Source: Pseudomonadota bacterium
GTDB lineage: Bacteria; Pseudomonadota; Alphaproteobacteria; Sphingomonadales; Sphingomonadaceae
Assembly: GCA_029779535.1 (NCBI GenBank)
Contig: JAKPAG010000128.1
Span: forward strand, 79,095-143,094
Length of the DNA stretch: 64,000 bases
Direction: 5' to 3'
In this document: one piece after another, positions 8,253 through 16,632 of the stretch
Layout of the letters: every line of letters starts with the position of its first letter
Position numbering within the stretch: position 1 is the stretch's first letter
Notes under the pieces: model-generated
Seen by the model: only the letters and a program-made list of their open reading frames with translations
What the model was told of the DNA's origin: nothing
Database searches by the model: none
Translations under genes and position numbers: made by a program

Positions 8253-9895
8253 GCGGCGAAGTCGATCCCATCTTCGCGGCAATCACCGCGCCCGGCCAGC
8301 CCTTCGCGATCCAGGAACGCGACGGCCTGCGCCAGTTCGTCAACATGCCGCAGGATCTCAACGTGTTGATCGATGCGGCGCGGCGCCACGGCGACAAGAC
8401 CTTCATCGTCGAAGGCGACCGTCGGCTGACCTTCGAACAGGTCTTCGCCTGGCGCGACGAGCTGGTGCCGCTGCTCAAGATCAAGCATGGCGGCCGCGTG
8501 GCAATCTGCATGCGCAACCGCACCGAATGGATCATCGCCTTCCTGGCGACGGTGAAGGCGGGCGGGATCGCTGCGCTGATGAACAGCCGCGGCTCGCCGG
8601 CCGAACTCGTCGCGATGATCGAGGACGTGACCCCTGCCCTGGTCATTGCCGATACGGAGCGCGCGGACCTGATCCGCCAGGGCGGCTACACCGGCGCGAT
8701 CTATGACCTGACCAATCCGCCCGAGCATATCCCGGAAGGCCACGCCGAAGACGTAGATCCCACGCCCTGCGCGCCGAATGATCCGGCCGCGATCCTGTTC
8801 ACCAGCGGCACCACCGGCCGGGTCAAGGGCGCGGTGCTGACCCATCGCAGCCTGACCACCGGGCTCCTCTCGATGCAGCTTTCGGGCGTGATGGTGCTCC
8901 ACAACTGGGCGCAGAAGCTGGGGATGAGCCCCGAGGCGCTGGTCGCGCAGATGCCGCAGCAGGCCGTGCTGCTGGTCTATCCGCTGTTCCATATCTCGGG
9001 CCTTGGTTCTGCTTTCCTCTCGCCGCTGTTCGCCGGATCCAAGGTGGTGATCATGCGCCGCTGGGACGCCCAGGAAGCGGTGCGGATCATCAAGGACGAA
9101 CAGATCACGATGTTCACCGGGGTGCCCACCATGCTGTGGGACCTGCTGCACAACGCGAAACTGGCCGACGCCGACCTGTCATCCTTGCGCAACATCGCCT
9201 CGGGCGGGCAGGCGCTCCCCGTCAACCTGCTCGACGAGATCCGCGAAGTCTGCCCCCAGGCGCAGATGGGCACTGGCTATGGCATGACCGAATGTTCCGG
9301 CGCGATCGCGCAGGCGGTGGGCGAGGATTTCGTCCGCAAGAAAGCTTCGGCCGGGCGCATCCTGCCGCTGGTCGACGTGCGGATCGAAGGGCCGGATGGC
9401 GCGATCCTGCCGCGCGGTGAAGCGGGCGAGATCGTGGTGCGCGGCGCGCAGATCATGGCAGGGTACTGGAACAAGCCCGATGATACCACCGCCGTTCTGT
9501 CCGCCGATGGCTGGCTCAAGACCGGCGACGTCGGGCTGGTGGACGAGGAAGGCTATGTCTTCATCGTCGACCGGACCAAGGACATGGTCATTTCCGGCGG
9601 CGAGAACATCTATTGCGCCGAAGTCGAGCGGGTGCTGGGCGAATTGCCGGGCGTGACCGAATGCGCCGCTTTCGGCATCCCGGACGAACGGCTGGGCGAA
9701 CTGCTCGTCGCCGTGGTCGTCGCCAAGGGCCTGACCGAACAGCAGATCAAGGACGAAGTCGGCACCCGCCTGGCGCGCTACAAGGCGCCGGGACACGTCG
9801 CCTTTTCACCCGCCCCCCTGCCCCGCAACGCTGTGGGCAAGGTCGACAAACGCAAATTGCGCGAGGCCTGGCCCGCGCTCATCGGAGACAAGTGA
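8249..9895 (+). CDS. Acyl-CoA ligase (AMP-dependent, second paralogue)
   Basis: A 548-residue ANL-family ligase, clearly different from its neighbour. It has TSGTTGRVKGA at 185-195, YGMTECSG as the A5 motif, 'LKTGDVG', 'VDRTKDMVISGGENIY' and the C-terminal lysine region 'RNAVGKVDKRKL'. The layout is that of medium/long-chain or aryl acid-CoA ligases. Its ATG overlaps the stop of the upstream ligase (ATGA). Having two dissimilar ligases in one operon suggests two different acids, or successive activations during side-chain and ring breakdown. Confidence 0.93.
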   Translation: MSGEVDPIFAAITAPGQPFAIQERDGLRQFVNMPQDLNVLIDAARRHGDKTFIVEGDRRLTFEQVFAWRDELVPLLKIKHGGRVAICMRNRTEWIIAFLATVKAGGIAALMNSRGSPAELVAMIEDVTPALVIADTERADLIRQGGYTGAIYDLTNPPEHIPEGHAEDVDPTPCAPNDPAAILFTSGTTGRVKGAVLTHRSLTTGLLSMQLSGVMVLHNWAQKLGMSPEALVAQMPQQAVLLVYPLFHISGLGSAFLSPLFAGSKVVIMRRWDAQEAVRIIKDEQITMFTGVPTMLWDLLHNAKLADADLSSLRNIASGGQALPVNLLDEIREVCPQAQMGTGYGMTECSGAIAQAVGEDFVRKKASAGRILPLVDVRIEGPDGAILPRGEAGEIVVRGAQIMAGYWNKPDDTTAVLSADGWLKTGDVGLVDEEGYVFIVDRTKDMVISGGENIYCAEVERVLGELPGVTECAAFGIPDERLGELLVAVVVAKGLTEQQIKDEVGTRLARYKAPGHVAFSPAPLPRNAVGKVDKRKLREAWPALIGDK

Positions 9896-9897
9896 CC

Positions 9898-10764
9898 ATG
9901 GCCATGCCCACCGACATCAAGGTCATCGACTGCATGCTCGGCATTCCCGAAGCGGAGGACCGCGGCGACTGGTTCACCAGCTTCCGCCCGCTGATCAAGG
10001 ACCAGCAGACGCTGCAGCAGTTCTCGATGCCGGCCCAGTACATGTTCAAGGACGTGCCGCAGACCGGCGCGGTTGACGATTTCGTCAAGTGGACGGTCGA
10101 TCAGATGGACCGCTTCAACATCGACAAGGCGATGGTCGGCTGGAACGACAACGCCACCAGCCGCCGCGCCAAGGAAATGTACGGCGACCGCTTCTTCTTC
10201 GACCTGCCGTGCGATCCCAACAAGGGCGTCGAGGAAGTGCGCCGGATCAAGCGGATCCACCAGGAAGTGGGCCTGTCCGCGATCAGCGTCTTCCCGAGCG
10301 GCACGCTGCCGCAGGTGGCGATCAACCACAAGTACATGTTCCCGCTCTATACCGCGGCGGCCGAACTGGGCATTCCGATCTGCCTCAACGTCGGCATTCC
10401 GGGTCCGCGCATCCCGATGGAAACCCAGAAGGTCGAGCATCTCGACGAGATCTGCTGGTTCTTCCCCGATCTCAAGATCGTGATGCGCCACGGGGCCGAA
10501 CCGTGGGAAGCGCTGGCGGTGAAGCTGATGCTGAAGTGGCCGAACCTGTACTATTCGACCAGCGCCTTCGCGCCCAAGCATTACCCAAAGGCGATCATCG
10601 ATTACGCCAACACCCGCGGCGCCGACAAGATCATCTATGCGGGCTATTTCCCGATGGGCCTGAGCCTTGACCGGATTTTCGGCGACATGCCGAACGTGCC
10701 GTTCAAGGACGAAGTCTGGCCGAAGTTCCTGAGAGAAAACGCCATCAAGGTGTTCGGTCTTTAA
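9898..10764 (+). CDS. Amidohydrolase-2 family protein with degenerate metal site
   Basis: A 288-residue TIM-barrel protein of the amidohydrolase-2 (ACMSD-like) family, judged by length, by 'FFPDLKIVMRHGAEPWEAL' and by the closing 'VPFKDEVWPKFLRENA'. Family members are usually metal-dependent hydrolases or decarboxylases with an N-terminal HxH, but here the equivalent stretch reads VIDCMLGIP (residues 9-17) with no histidine, and the usual 'GSDYP' aspartate region reads 'YAGYFPMG'. Only the RHGA histidine remains obvious. It may therefore be metal-free or a binding protein. The ATG is two bases after the ligase stop. Confidence 0.75.
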   Translation: MAMPTDIKVIDCMLGIPEAEDRGDWFTSFRPLIKDQQTLQQFSMPAQYMFKDVPQTGAVDDFVKWTVDQMDRFNIDKAMVGWNDNATSRRAKEMYGDRFFFDLPCDPNKGVEEVRRIKRIHQEVGLSAISVFPSGTLPQVAINHKYMFPLYTAAAELGIPICLNVGIPGPRIPMETQKVEHLDEICWFFPDLKIVMRHGAEPWEALAVKLMLKWPNLYYSTSAFAPKHYPKAIIDYANTRGADKIIYAGYFPMGLSLDRIFGDMPNVPFKDEVWPKFLRENAIKVFGL

Positions 10765-10783
10765 CTAGACAAGGTGAGGAGAA

Positions 10784-10845
10784 GGGAGCCGGGAAGTCTG
10801 CTCCCGCGTTTTATCCCGGGCCGATGAGACAACCCCACGGCCCGG
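10784..10845 (+). other. Two tandem stem-loops inside the operon
   Basis: The 120-base gap between the amidohydrolase and the Rieske gene has GGGAGC...GCTCCC (10784-10805), followed by GCGTTTTAT, then CCGGGCC...GGCCCGG (10816-10822 with 10839-10845). The first could be a weak terminator and the second a processing or stabilising hairpin. The Rieske gene starts at 10885 behind a clear AAGGAGA ribosome site. Confidence 0.45.
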
Positions 10846-10884
10846 ACCTTCCGCAAGACGGGAGGACAAGCAAGGAGACTGTTC

Positions 10885-12009
10885 ATGTCCAATGCTGAAA
10901 ACCGTGCCGCGGGCGATGCCCGCACTCCCCCGGTCGCCGTCTGGGCCGTGCTGGAAAAACTCAAGGGCCAGGACCTGATCGACTGGCGCAAGGCCCCGGT
11001 CGACGGCCGCGCCTCGATCGAGGAACGCAACCTGGACATCGGCTTTCCGTTTGGCTGGTATCCGGTTGACCTGTCGGTCGATCTGGAAGTGGGCGAGGTC
11101 AAGCCGCTGCGCTATTTCTCGAAGGACCTCGCCATGTGGCGCGGCGAGGACGGCCAGGTCCGGATCATCGACGCCTATTGCAAGCACATGGGCGCGCACA
11201 TGGGCCACGGCGGCAAGGTGCATGGCAACCTGCTGGAATGCCCGTTCCACGCCTGGCGCTATGACGGCGAAGAAGGCCTGGTCAAGGAAATCCCCTATTC
11301 CAAGTCGATCCCGCCGCAGGTCAAGCGCAAGTGCACCCGCACCTGGCACGTGACCGAAGCGAACCGCTGGATCTGGGTGTGGTATCACCCGCAGGACCTG
11401 GCCCCGCTGTGGGACGTTGTGCACCTGCCCGAAGCCAGCGATCCGGAATGGACCGAATACGACGTGTTCGAATGGAACGTCTACGGTTCGATCCAGAACA
11501 TGGCCGAAAACGGCGTCGACGTGGCCCACTTCAAGTACATCCACGGCACTGCCAACGTGCCGCTGGGCGACCTGCGCTGGGGCGAATGGGGCCGCGGCGC
11601 CGACGTCAAGGCCAAGATGGGCACCCCCTGGGGCGAAGTCGACGGCCAGATCAGCTATGACACGATGGGCCCGGGCCAGAGCTGGACGCGCTTTACCGGC
11701 ATTTCGGAAACGCTGCTGGTCGCCTGCCTGACCCCGGTCGAGCTGGACCACGTCCACGTGCGCTTCTGCTTCACCCAGCCCAAGTCGCAGGCCCAGGGCG
11801 AACGCGCCGGCGTGGCCAAGGCGATCATCCGCGACATCTGCAAGCAGTTCGACCAGGACAAGGTCGTCTGGGACCGGATGAAGTACGAAAAGAACGCCAT
11901 CATCTGCGAAGGCGATGGCCCGATCGCACAGTTCCGCAAGTTCTACGCCCGCTATTACGTGAGCGAAGAAGGCGGTGACAACGTGACCCCGCTCAAGGCC
12001 GCCGGGTGA
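10885..12009 (+). CDS. Rieske non-heme iron oxygenase (KshA-like / steroid type)
   Basis: A 374-residue oxygenase component. The Rieske [2Fe-2S] ligands are C99, H101, C119 and H122 (CKHMG...CPFHAW). The mononuclear iron site is in 'ENGVDVAHFKYIHG' with H215 and H220. This layout, with a long N-terminal extension, belongs to the KshA/DAF-36 group that hydroxylates or desaturates steroids. It needs a separate reductase, which is not seen in the window. Its stop overlaps the GTG start of an amidase (GTGA), a pairing also reported in a bile-salt side-chain cluster of Sphingobium sp. Chol11 (recalled from literature). The substrate is inferred, not shown. Confidence 0.9.
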   Translation: MSNAENRAAGDARTPPVAVWAVLEKLKGQDLIDWRKAPVDGRASIEERNLDIGFPFGWYPVDLSVDLEVGEVKPLRYFSKDLAMWRGEDGQVRIIDAYCKHMGAHMGHGGKVHGNLLECPFHAWRYDGEEGLVKEIPYSKSIPPQVKRKCTRTWHVTEANRWIWVWYHPQDLAPLWDVVHLPEASDPEWTEYDVFEWNVYGSIQNMAENGVDVAHFKYIHGTANVPLGDLRWGEWGRGADVKAKMGTPWGEVDGQISYDTMGPGQSWTRFTGISETLLVACLTPVELDHVHVRFCFTQPKSQAQGERAGVAKAIIRDICKQFDQDKVVWDRMKYEKNAIICEGDGPIAQFRKFYARYYVSEEGGDNVTPLKAAG

Positions 12010-13514
12010 AACTGACGCGGCGTACAGCGATGATTGCCGGGGCTGCCAGCATGGCGGCCCCGGCCCTCGCCGCAAGGAGCAAGCCCATGGACGACGTGAT
12101 CGACAGCCACGATGCCATGGGGCTGGCCGCGCTGGTCAAGGCGCGGCAAGTGTCGCCCAGCGAATTGCTCGAGGCGAGCATTGCGCGGGCCGAAGCGCTC
12201 AACCCGCGCTTCAATTTCATCGCGCAGCGCCATTACGATTACGCCCGCAAGGCGATTGCCGCCGGACTGCCCCAGGGCCCGTTCACCGGGGTGCCCTGGC
12301 TGCTCAAGGATCTGAACACCTATCTGGCGGGCGAGCTGACCGAAGGTGGCAGCCGGTTCTACAAGGGCTATCGCGCGTCCGTCACCTCGACGCTGGCCAG
12401 CCGCATCCAGGCGGCCGGATTTGTCATTTTCGGCAAGACCACGACGCCCGAATATGGCCTGACCGGGACGACCGAAAACAAGCTGACCGGCGACACCCGC
12501 AACCCGTGGAACCCGGCCCACATTTCGGGCGGCTCGTCCGGCGGCGCGGCCGTGGCCGTGGCCAGCGGGGTGCTGCCAGCAGCGCACGCCACCGATGGTG
12601 GCGGTTCGATCCGCATTCCCGCAGCGTGCTGCGGGCTGTTCGGCCTCAAGCCCAGCCGTGGCCGCGTGCCGGCCGGTCCGCTCAAGACCGAAGGCTGGGG
12701 CGGGCTTTCCACGCACCACGCCTTGACCTGGTCGGTGCGCGACAGCGCCGCGATCCTCGATGCGACCCACGGGGTGGAACCGGGCAGCCGCTATGGCGCG
12801 CCCAGCCCCGATGGCAACTTCCTGTCGCAGGTCACCCGTTCGCCGGGCAAGCTGCGGATCGCGCTGATGGTCGATCCCTTCGCCCACAGCCCGGTCGATC
12901 CCGAATGCGCCGAAGCCGCTCGCGCCGCCGCGCGGCTGTGCGAAAGCCTGGGCCATCACGTCAGCGAAGCTGCGCCCAAGCTCGATGTCGCAGCCCTCGG
13001 CTTTGCCTCGTTCGTGCTGATCGGATCGGCCGTGGCGGCCGACATTGCCGACCGCGCCAAGGCCACCGGGATCAATCCCGCCGAAACCCTGGAGCCGATC
13101 ACCCTGGCCTTTGCCGAATATGGCAAGACCTTTACCGCCATGGACTATCACCGCGCCAACGACATCCTGCAAGGCGCGGCGATCACGCTGGGCCAGTTCA
13201 TGCAGCAATATGACGTGATCCTTTCGCCCACGCTGGCCGCGCCGCCGCTGAAGCTGGGGCAGATCAACCTGTCGCCCGATTGCGATTTCCAGACCTGGGG
13301 CCAGCGCGCGGCGGTATTCTCGCCCTTCACCCAGATCGCCAACATGACCGGGCAACCGGCCATGTCGGTGCCGCTGGCGATGTCGCGGGGCGGGCTGCCG
13401 ATCGGGGTCCAGTTCCTGGGCCGCTATGGCGAGGAAGCACTGCTGCTACGCCTGGCGGGCCAGCTGGAACATGCCGCCCCATGGGCCGGGCGCAGACCCA
13501 AAATCGTTTCATGA
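12006..13514 (+). CDS. Amidase-signature hydrolase with Tat-like export signal
   Basis: A 502-residue amidase-signature enzyme with the Ser-cisSer-Lys triad: K101 in 'LLKDLNT', S177/S178 in GGSSGG and nucleophile S201 in 'DGGGSIRIPA'. From the GTG start at 12006 the protein begins MKLTRRTAMIAG and continues with an Ala-rich stretch, a twin-arginine-like signal, so it may act in the periplasm; an internal ATG at 12087 would give a cytoplasmic form. Family members cleave carboxamides. Beside a Rieske oxygenase and CoA ligases it may deconjugate or process an amide-bearing side chain, which is an inference from context. Confidence 0.88.
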   Translation: MKLTRRTAMIAGAASMAAPALAARSKPMDDVIDSHDAMGLAALVKARQVSPSELLEASIARAEALNPRFNFIAQRHYDYARKAIAAGLPQGPFTGVPWLLKDLNTYLAGELTEGGSRFYKGYRASVTSTLASRIQAAGFVIFGKTTTPEYGLTGTTENKLTGDTRNPWNPAHISGGSSGGAAVAVASGVLPAAHATDGGGSIRIPAACCGLFGLKPSRGRVPAGPLKTEGWGGLSTHHALTWSVRDSAAILDATHGVEPGSRYGAPSPDGNFLSQVTRSPGKLRIALMVDPFAHSPVDPECAEAARAAARLCESLGHHVSEAAPKLDVAALGFASFVLIGSAVAADIADRAKATGINPAETLEPITLAFAEYGKTFTAMDYHRANDILQGAAITLGQFMQQYDVILSPTLAAPPLKLGQINLSPDCDFQTWGQRAAVFSPFTQIANMTGQPAMSVPLAMSRGGLPIGVQFLGRYGEEALLLRLAGQLEHAAPWAGRRPKIVS

Positions 13515-13545
13515 CAATAATACAAAAATCCACCGGAGAAACCTG

Positions 13546-14967
13546 ATGCGCCGCCTGCTTGCCGCCCTGCTCATGCTGACCCCGATGGCCGCCGCGGCCG
13601 ATCCCGGTTTCCCCCTGTCCGACGATGACCGGCTGGCGCGCGAAGGCCGGGTGCTGCTCGCGCGGGAACATCCCGACGTGATCCAGCACATGATGCGCAA
13701 CGATGGCTTTGGCGGGGCTGGTTCGGCCCCGATCGCCGGGGCCATGCTGTCCGCCTCGCCCGATCGGGTGGCGCTGGCGCGCAAGGCCATGGTGGTCGAA
13801 CGCCACGGCCAGGGCATGTGGCTGCTGCGCTTTCCCTACGTCAACGTTGCCCTGATCGAGACGAAGCACGGGCTGGTGCTGTTCGACACCGGCTATGCCT
13901 CGATCGGGCCGGTGCTGGCCGAAGTGATCCCGACGCTCAGTCCCAAGCCGCTGACCCATGTGGTGGTCAGTCACGTCCATGTCGATCACGCCTATGGTTG
14001 GCCGGCGCTGAAGGCGAAGTGGCCCGGCCTCAAGACCGTAACCAGCGACCTGTTCCCGGCGATGGCGGCAAAGGAAGTGCGGCTGGGCGGATCGATCGGA
14101 CGTTACAACAACCAGCCGCTTGAACTGCAACCGACCAGCGTCGATCGCCTGCCCCGCCCGGACATCATGTTCCGCGACCGGCTGGACCTGAAGATCGATG
14201 GGGAAACTTTCGTCATTCGCCACAGCCCCGGCGAAACCGAGGAACAGGTGTGGATGGCGCTGCCCAGCCGCAAGGCGCTGTTCACGGCTGACTATTACCA
14301 GGGGTTCCTGCCCAACGCCGGCAACGGCAAGCGGATCATGCGCCACGTCGATGAATGGGCCACCGCGTTCCGCGAAATGGTGGGGTTCAAGCCCGAACAC
14401 CTGCTGCCGATGCACAGCGCCGCAATTGATGATGGCGCACAAATCGCCCGGATCCTGACGCTCAATGCCGATGCGTTCGAATATATCTCGAACCAGGTGG
14501 TCGCGGGCCTCAACGCCGGGCGCCGCAAGGACGAGATCGCCGCCACGCTCGACTGGCCGGAACGCTTTGCAAAGGCGCCCGAACTCGACCCGCAATACAA
14601 CCGCCCGCAGGATATCGCCCGGATGGTCGCGCTGCGCTGGACCGGGTGGTGGGACGACGTGCCCAGCCACTTCGCCGCGATGCGCTTCGAGGATGAGGCG
14701 CAAGAGGCGCTGCGCCTGGCCGGCGGGGTGGACGCATTGGACAAGCGCGCGCGCGAATTGATCGGCCAGGACAACAAGCTGGCCGCACGGCTGGCTGACT
14801 GGGCGAGCTACGGCGCGCCCGACAATGCCAAGGCGCTGCAGCTGGCGATCGACGTCTACCTGGCGCGGATTGCCGAGCCGGGCATGCCTTTGCAGGAATC
14901 GCAGGTCTACTTCGTCCACGCCTCGGTGCTGCGGGCGAAGCTGGCCCGGCTCCAGGCCGGGGGCTAA
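13546..14967 (+). CDS. Secreted metallo-beta-lactamase-fold hydrolase (alkyl-sulfatase-like)
   Basis: A 473-residue protein with a cleavable signal peptide (residues 1-18, ending AAAADP) and the MBL-fold metal motif HVHVDH at 143-148, 'DTG' at 114-116 and a later 'HSPGETEEQ'. After the MBL domain, a helical region (about 300-470) resembles the dimerisation domain of SdsA/YjcS-type alkyl sulfatases. Such enzymes cleave sulfate esters, but lactonase or esterase activity is also possible. A GGAG ribosome site precedes the ATG. Its stop codon overlaps the convergent SDR gene by four bases. Confidence 0.8.
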   Translation: MRRLLAALLMLTPMAAAADPGFPLSDDDRLAREGRVLLAREHPDVIQHMMRNDGFGGAGSAPIAGAMLSASPDRVALARKAMVVERHGQGMWLLRFPYVNVALIETKHGLVLFDTGYASIGPVLAEVIPTLSPKPLTHVVVSHVHVDHAYGWPALKAKWPGLKTVTSDLFPAMAAKEVRLGGSIGRYNNQPLELQPTSVDRLPRPDIMFRDRLDLKIDGETFVIRHSPGETEEQVWMALPSRKALFTADYYQGFLPNAGNGKRIMRHVDEWATAFREMVGFKPEHLLPMHSAAIDDGAQIARILTLNADAFEYISNQVVAGLNAGRRKDEIAATLDWPERFAKAPELDPQYNRPQDIARMVALRWTGWWDDVPSHFAAMRFEDEAQEALRLAGGVDALDKRARELIGQDNKLAARLADWASYGAPDNAKALQLAIDVYLARIAEPGMPLQESQVYFVHASVLRAKLARLQAGG

Positions 14968-15743
14968 TCGCCGAGATCAGGCGCCCAGGCGACCCCGTTG
15001 ATGTGGCCGCCGCCATCGACGAACAGCGTGTTGCCGGTGACATAGCGGCAATCGTCGCTGGCCAGGAACAGCGCCACCGGCGCAACATCGGTTTCGGGAT
15101 CGCCCAGCCGTCCCATCGGATTGGCGGCTTCGATCTGCGCCATCATGTCGGGTGCGACGCTTTCGATCCGGCGGCTCGCCGCGCTTTTCGCGGCGGGGCA
15201 GATCACGTTGCAGCAGATCCCCCAGCCCGCCCATTCGCGTGCCGCGGTGCGGGTCAGCGCGCGCAGGGCTTCCTTGGCGCTGTTGTAATCGGCGCTGCCC
15301 ATGTGGGCGTTGACGCCGTTCAATGATCCCATGTTGATCACCCGGCCCCAGCGCTGCGCCTTCATGTGCGGCAGGGCTGCTTCCATGGTCCACTTCGGCG
15401 CCCAGAAGGTCATCAGCATGGCGCGCTGGAACACCTCGTCGCCTTTCTGTTCCAGCCGGCGCGGGCCGTCGCCGGTATAGGCATTGTTGACCAGAATATC
15501 GACCGGACCGGCTGCTGCCATCATCGCCTTGACCGCGGCTTCATCGGCCACGTCCACTTTCAGCGCCTGGGCCTGCCCGCCTTCGCCGCGAATGGTGGCG
15601 GCTTCCACTTCGGCCTTGTCCAGGTTCCAGTCGGCCATGACCACGTCGGCGCCTTCGCGCGCGAACAGCCGCGCAATGCCCAGGCCAATGCCGTCCGCCG
15701 CCCCGGTGATCAGCGCCCGCCGGCCTGCCAGTCTACCACTCAT
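14964..15743 (-). CDS. SDR-family oxidoreductase
   Basis: A 259-residue classical SDR: TGAADGIG at 13-20, NNAYT (86-90), S140, Y153 and K157 (YNSAK). 'MADWN' after beta2 suggests NAD(H). It is translationally coupled to the upstream regulator (ATGA at 15740-15743) and its last codons overlap the convergent MBL-fold gene by four bases. Confidence 0.92.
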   Translation of the reverse strand: MSGRLAGRRALITGAADGIGLGIARLFAREGADVVMADWNLDKAEVEAATIRGEGGQAQALKVDVADEAAVKAMMAAAGPVDILVNNAYTGDGPRRLEQKGDEVFQRAMLMTFWAPKWTMEAALPHMKAQRWGRVINMGSLNGVNAHMGSADYNSAKEALRALTRTAAREWAGWGICCNVICPAAKSAASRRIESVAPDMMAQIEAANPMGRLGDPETDVAPVALFLASDDCRYVTGNTLFVDGGGHINGVAWAPDLGD

Positions 15744-16489
15744 GCTCCCTCCCGTGCCGCGCCGCGCAGCTCTTCCATGTCCAGTTCGCGCAGCGCGCCC
15801 AGCATGCCATACCACTTGCGCGGCAGCCGGCTGGTTTCGCGGTCGCGTTCGGCCAGGGCCTGCACATCGCGGCGCAGTTGTTCAAGCATTTCCGCCAGCT
15901 CGGCCGCGCCGCGCGGCGAAAGCTTCACAACTTCGGACACAAACACCGCATCTTCGGCGGCAAAGTCCATGGCCAGGAACTGGCGCTTCATCCGCTCGTT
16001 GAACAGCGCACGCATCGGCGCCTTGCGCCAGACGATGGTGCGATCGACCAGCGGCCGCACCCGTCCGCCCGGCAGCCGGTCGATCAGGGCGAGCCGTTCG
16101 AGCCGGGCGAGCGACAGTGCCATGACCGGCCCCGGCACGGCAAAGTCCGCCACGATTTCGGCCGGACTGTTGCCGCCCAGGATGGTCATGAACAGGAACG
16201 AGAGGAAGATGTCGCTCGACAGGGCGCGTTCCTGCGCCAGGGTCAGCTCCTGGGCAAGGTCGCTGGATGGCTGCTCCGCCTCGCGCGCGAGATCGGCCAG
16301 CGACAGCGCGCACAGGGCCGCCAGTTGCTCCAGCCGGTCCAGCGTCAGCCCGCGTCCCGCCAGCCAGCGCTTGGCCGTGGCCTCGCCGATCGCGAAGTGC
16401 GCGGCAAGGCGCCGGGCAGTCCAGCCTTCCTGGCGCAAGGCGCGGCGCAATACGGCCAGTAGCGCCGCAGATGTGGTTTTGGATCGCAT
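15740..16489 (-). CDS. HTH transcriptional regulator of unassigned family
   Basis: A 249-residue protein whose N-terminal part (about 20-60) is a Cro/XRE-like helix-turn-helix: 'WTARRLAAHFAIGEATAKRWLAGRG' scaled with 'LTLDRLEQLAALCALSLADLA'. The middle holds 'FLSFLFMTILGGNSPAEIVADF', then a winged region and a charged C-terminus. It resembles XRE-type regulators found next to catabolic SDRs. The start at 16489 is preferred because an identical 13-base sequence repeats immediately upstream (16490 and 16512), likely its own operator. It is followed by a coupled SDR. Confidence 0.7.
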   Translation of the reverse strand: MRSKTTSAALLAVLRRALRQEGWTARRLAAHFAIGEATAKRWLAGRGLTLDRLEQLAALCALSLADLAREAEQPSSDLAQELTLAQERALSSDIFLSFLFMTILGGNSPAEIVADFAVPGPVMALSLARLERLALIDRLPGGRVRPLVDRTIVWRKAPMRALFNERMKRQFLAMDFAAEDAVFVSEVVKLSPRGAAELAEMLEQLRRDVQALAERDRETSRLPRKWYGMLGALRELDMEELRGAAREGA

Positions 16490-16524
16490 GATGATCCGAT
16501 TGTGAACTTCAGATGATCCGATTG
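16490..16524. promoter_or_regulatory. 13-bp direct repeat at the regulator's start
   Basis: GATGATCCGATTG occurs at 16490-16502 and again at 16512-16524, a 22-bp period (two helical turns). It abuts the start codon of the HTH regulator and lies in the divergent region facing the amidohydrolase at 16633, so it could be an operator for autoregulation and for control of that gene. Confidence 0.45.
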
Positions 16525-16632
16525 GCAAGCCCCGATTTCACGCCAAGGCCAGGCCCGCGTTAGCCTGCGTCCCGTTGCGGCAGAGAGTCGGTTCAGCCGA
16601 TCCGCCGCCAGACAGATCTTTGGGAGAACGCA

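Noticed and set aside
5694..8282. Minus-strand open frame of over 800 codons
   Set aside because: It is antisense to the SDR and CoA-ligase genes, whose motifs are unambiguous; no start signal or family pattern.
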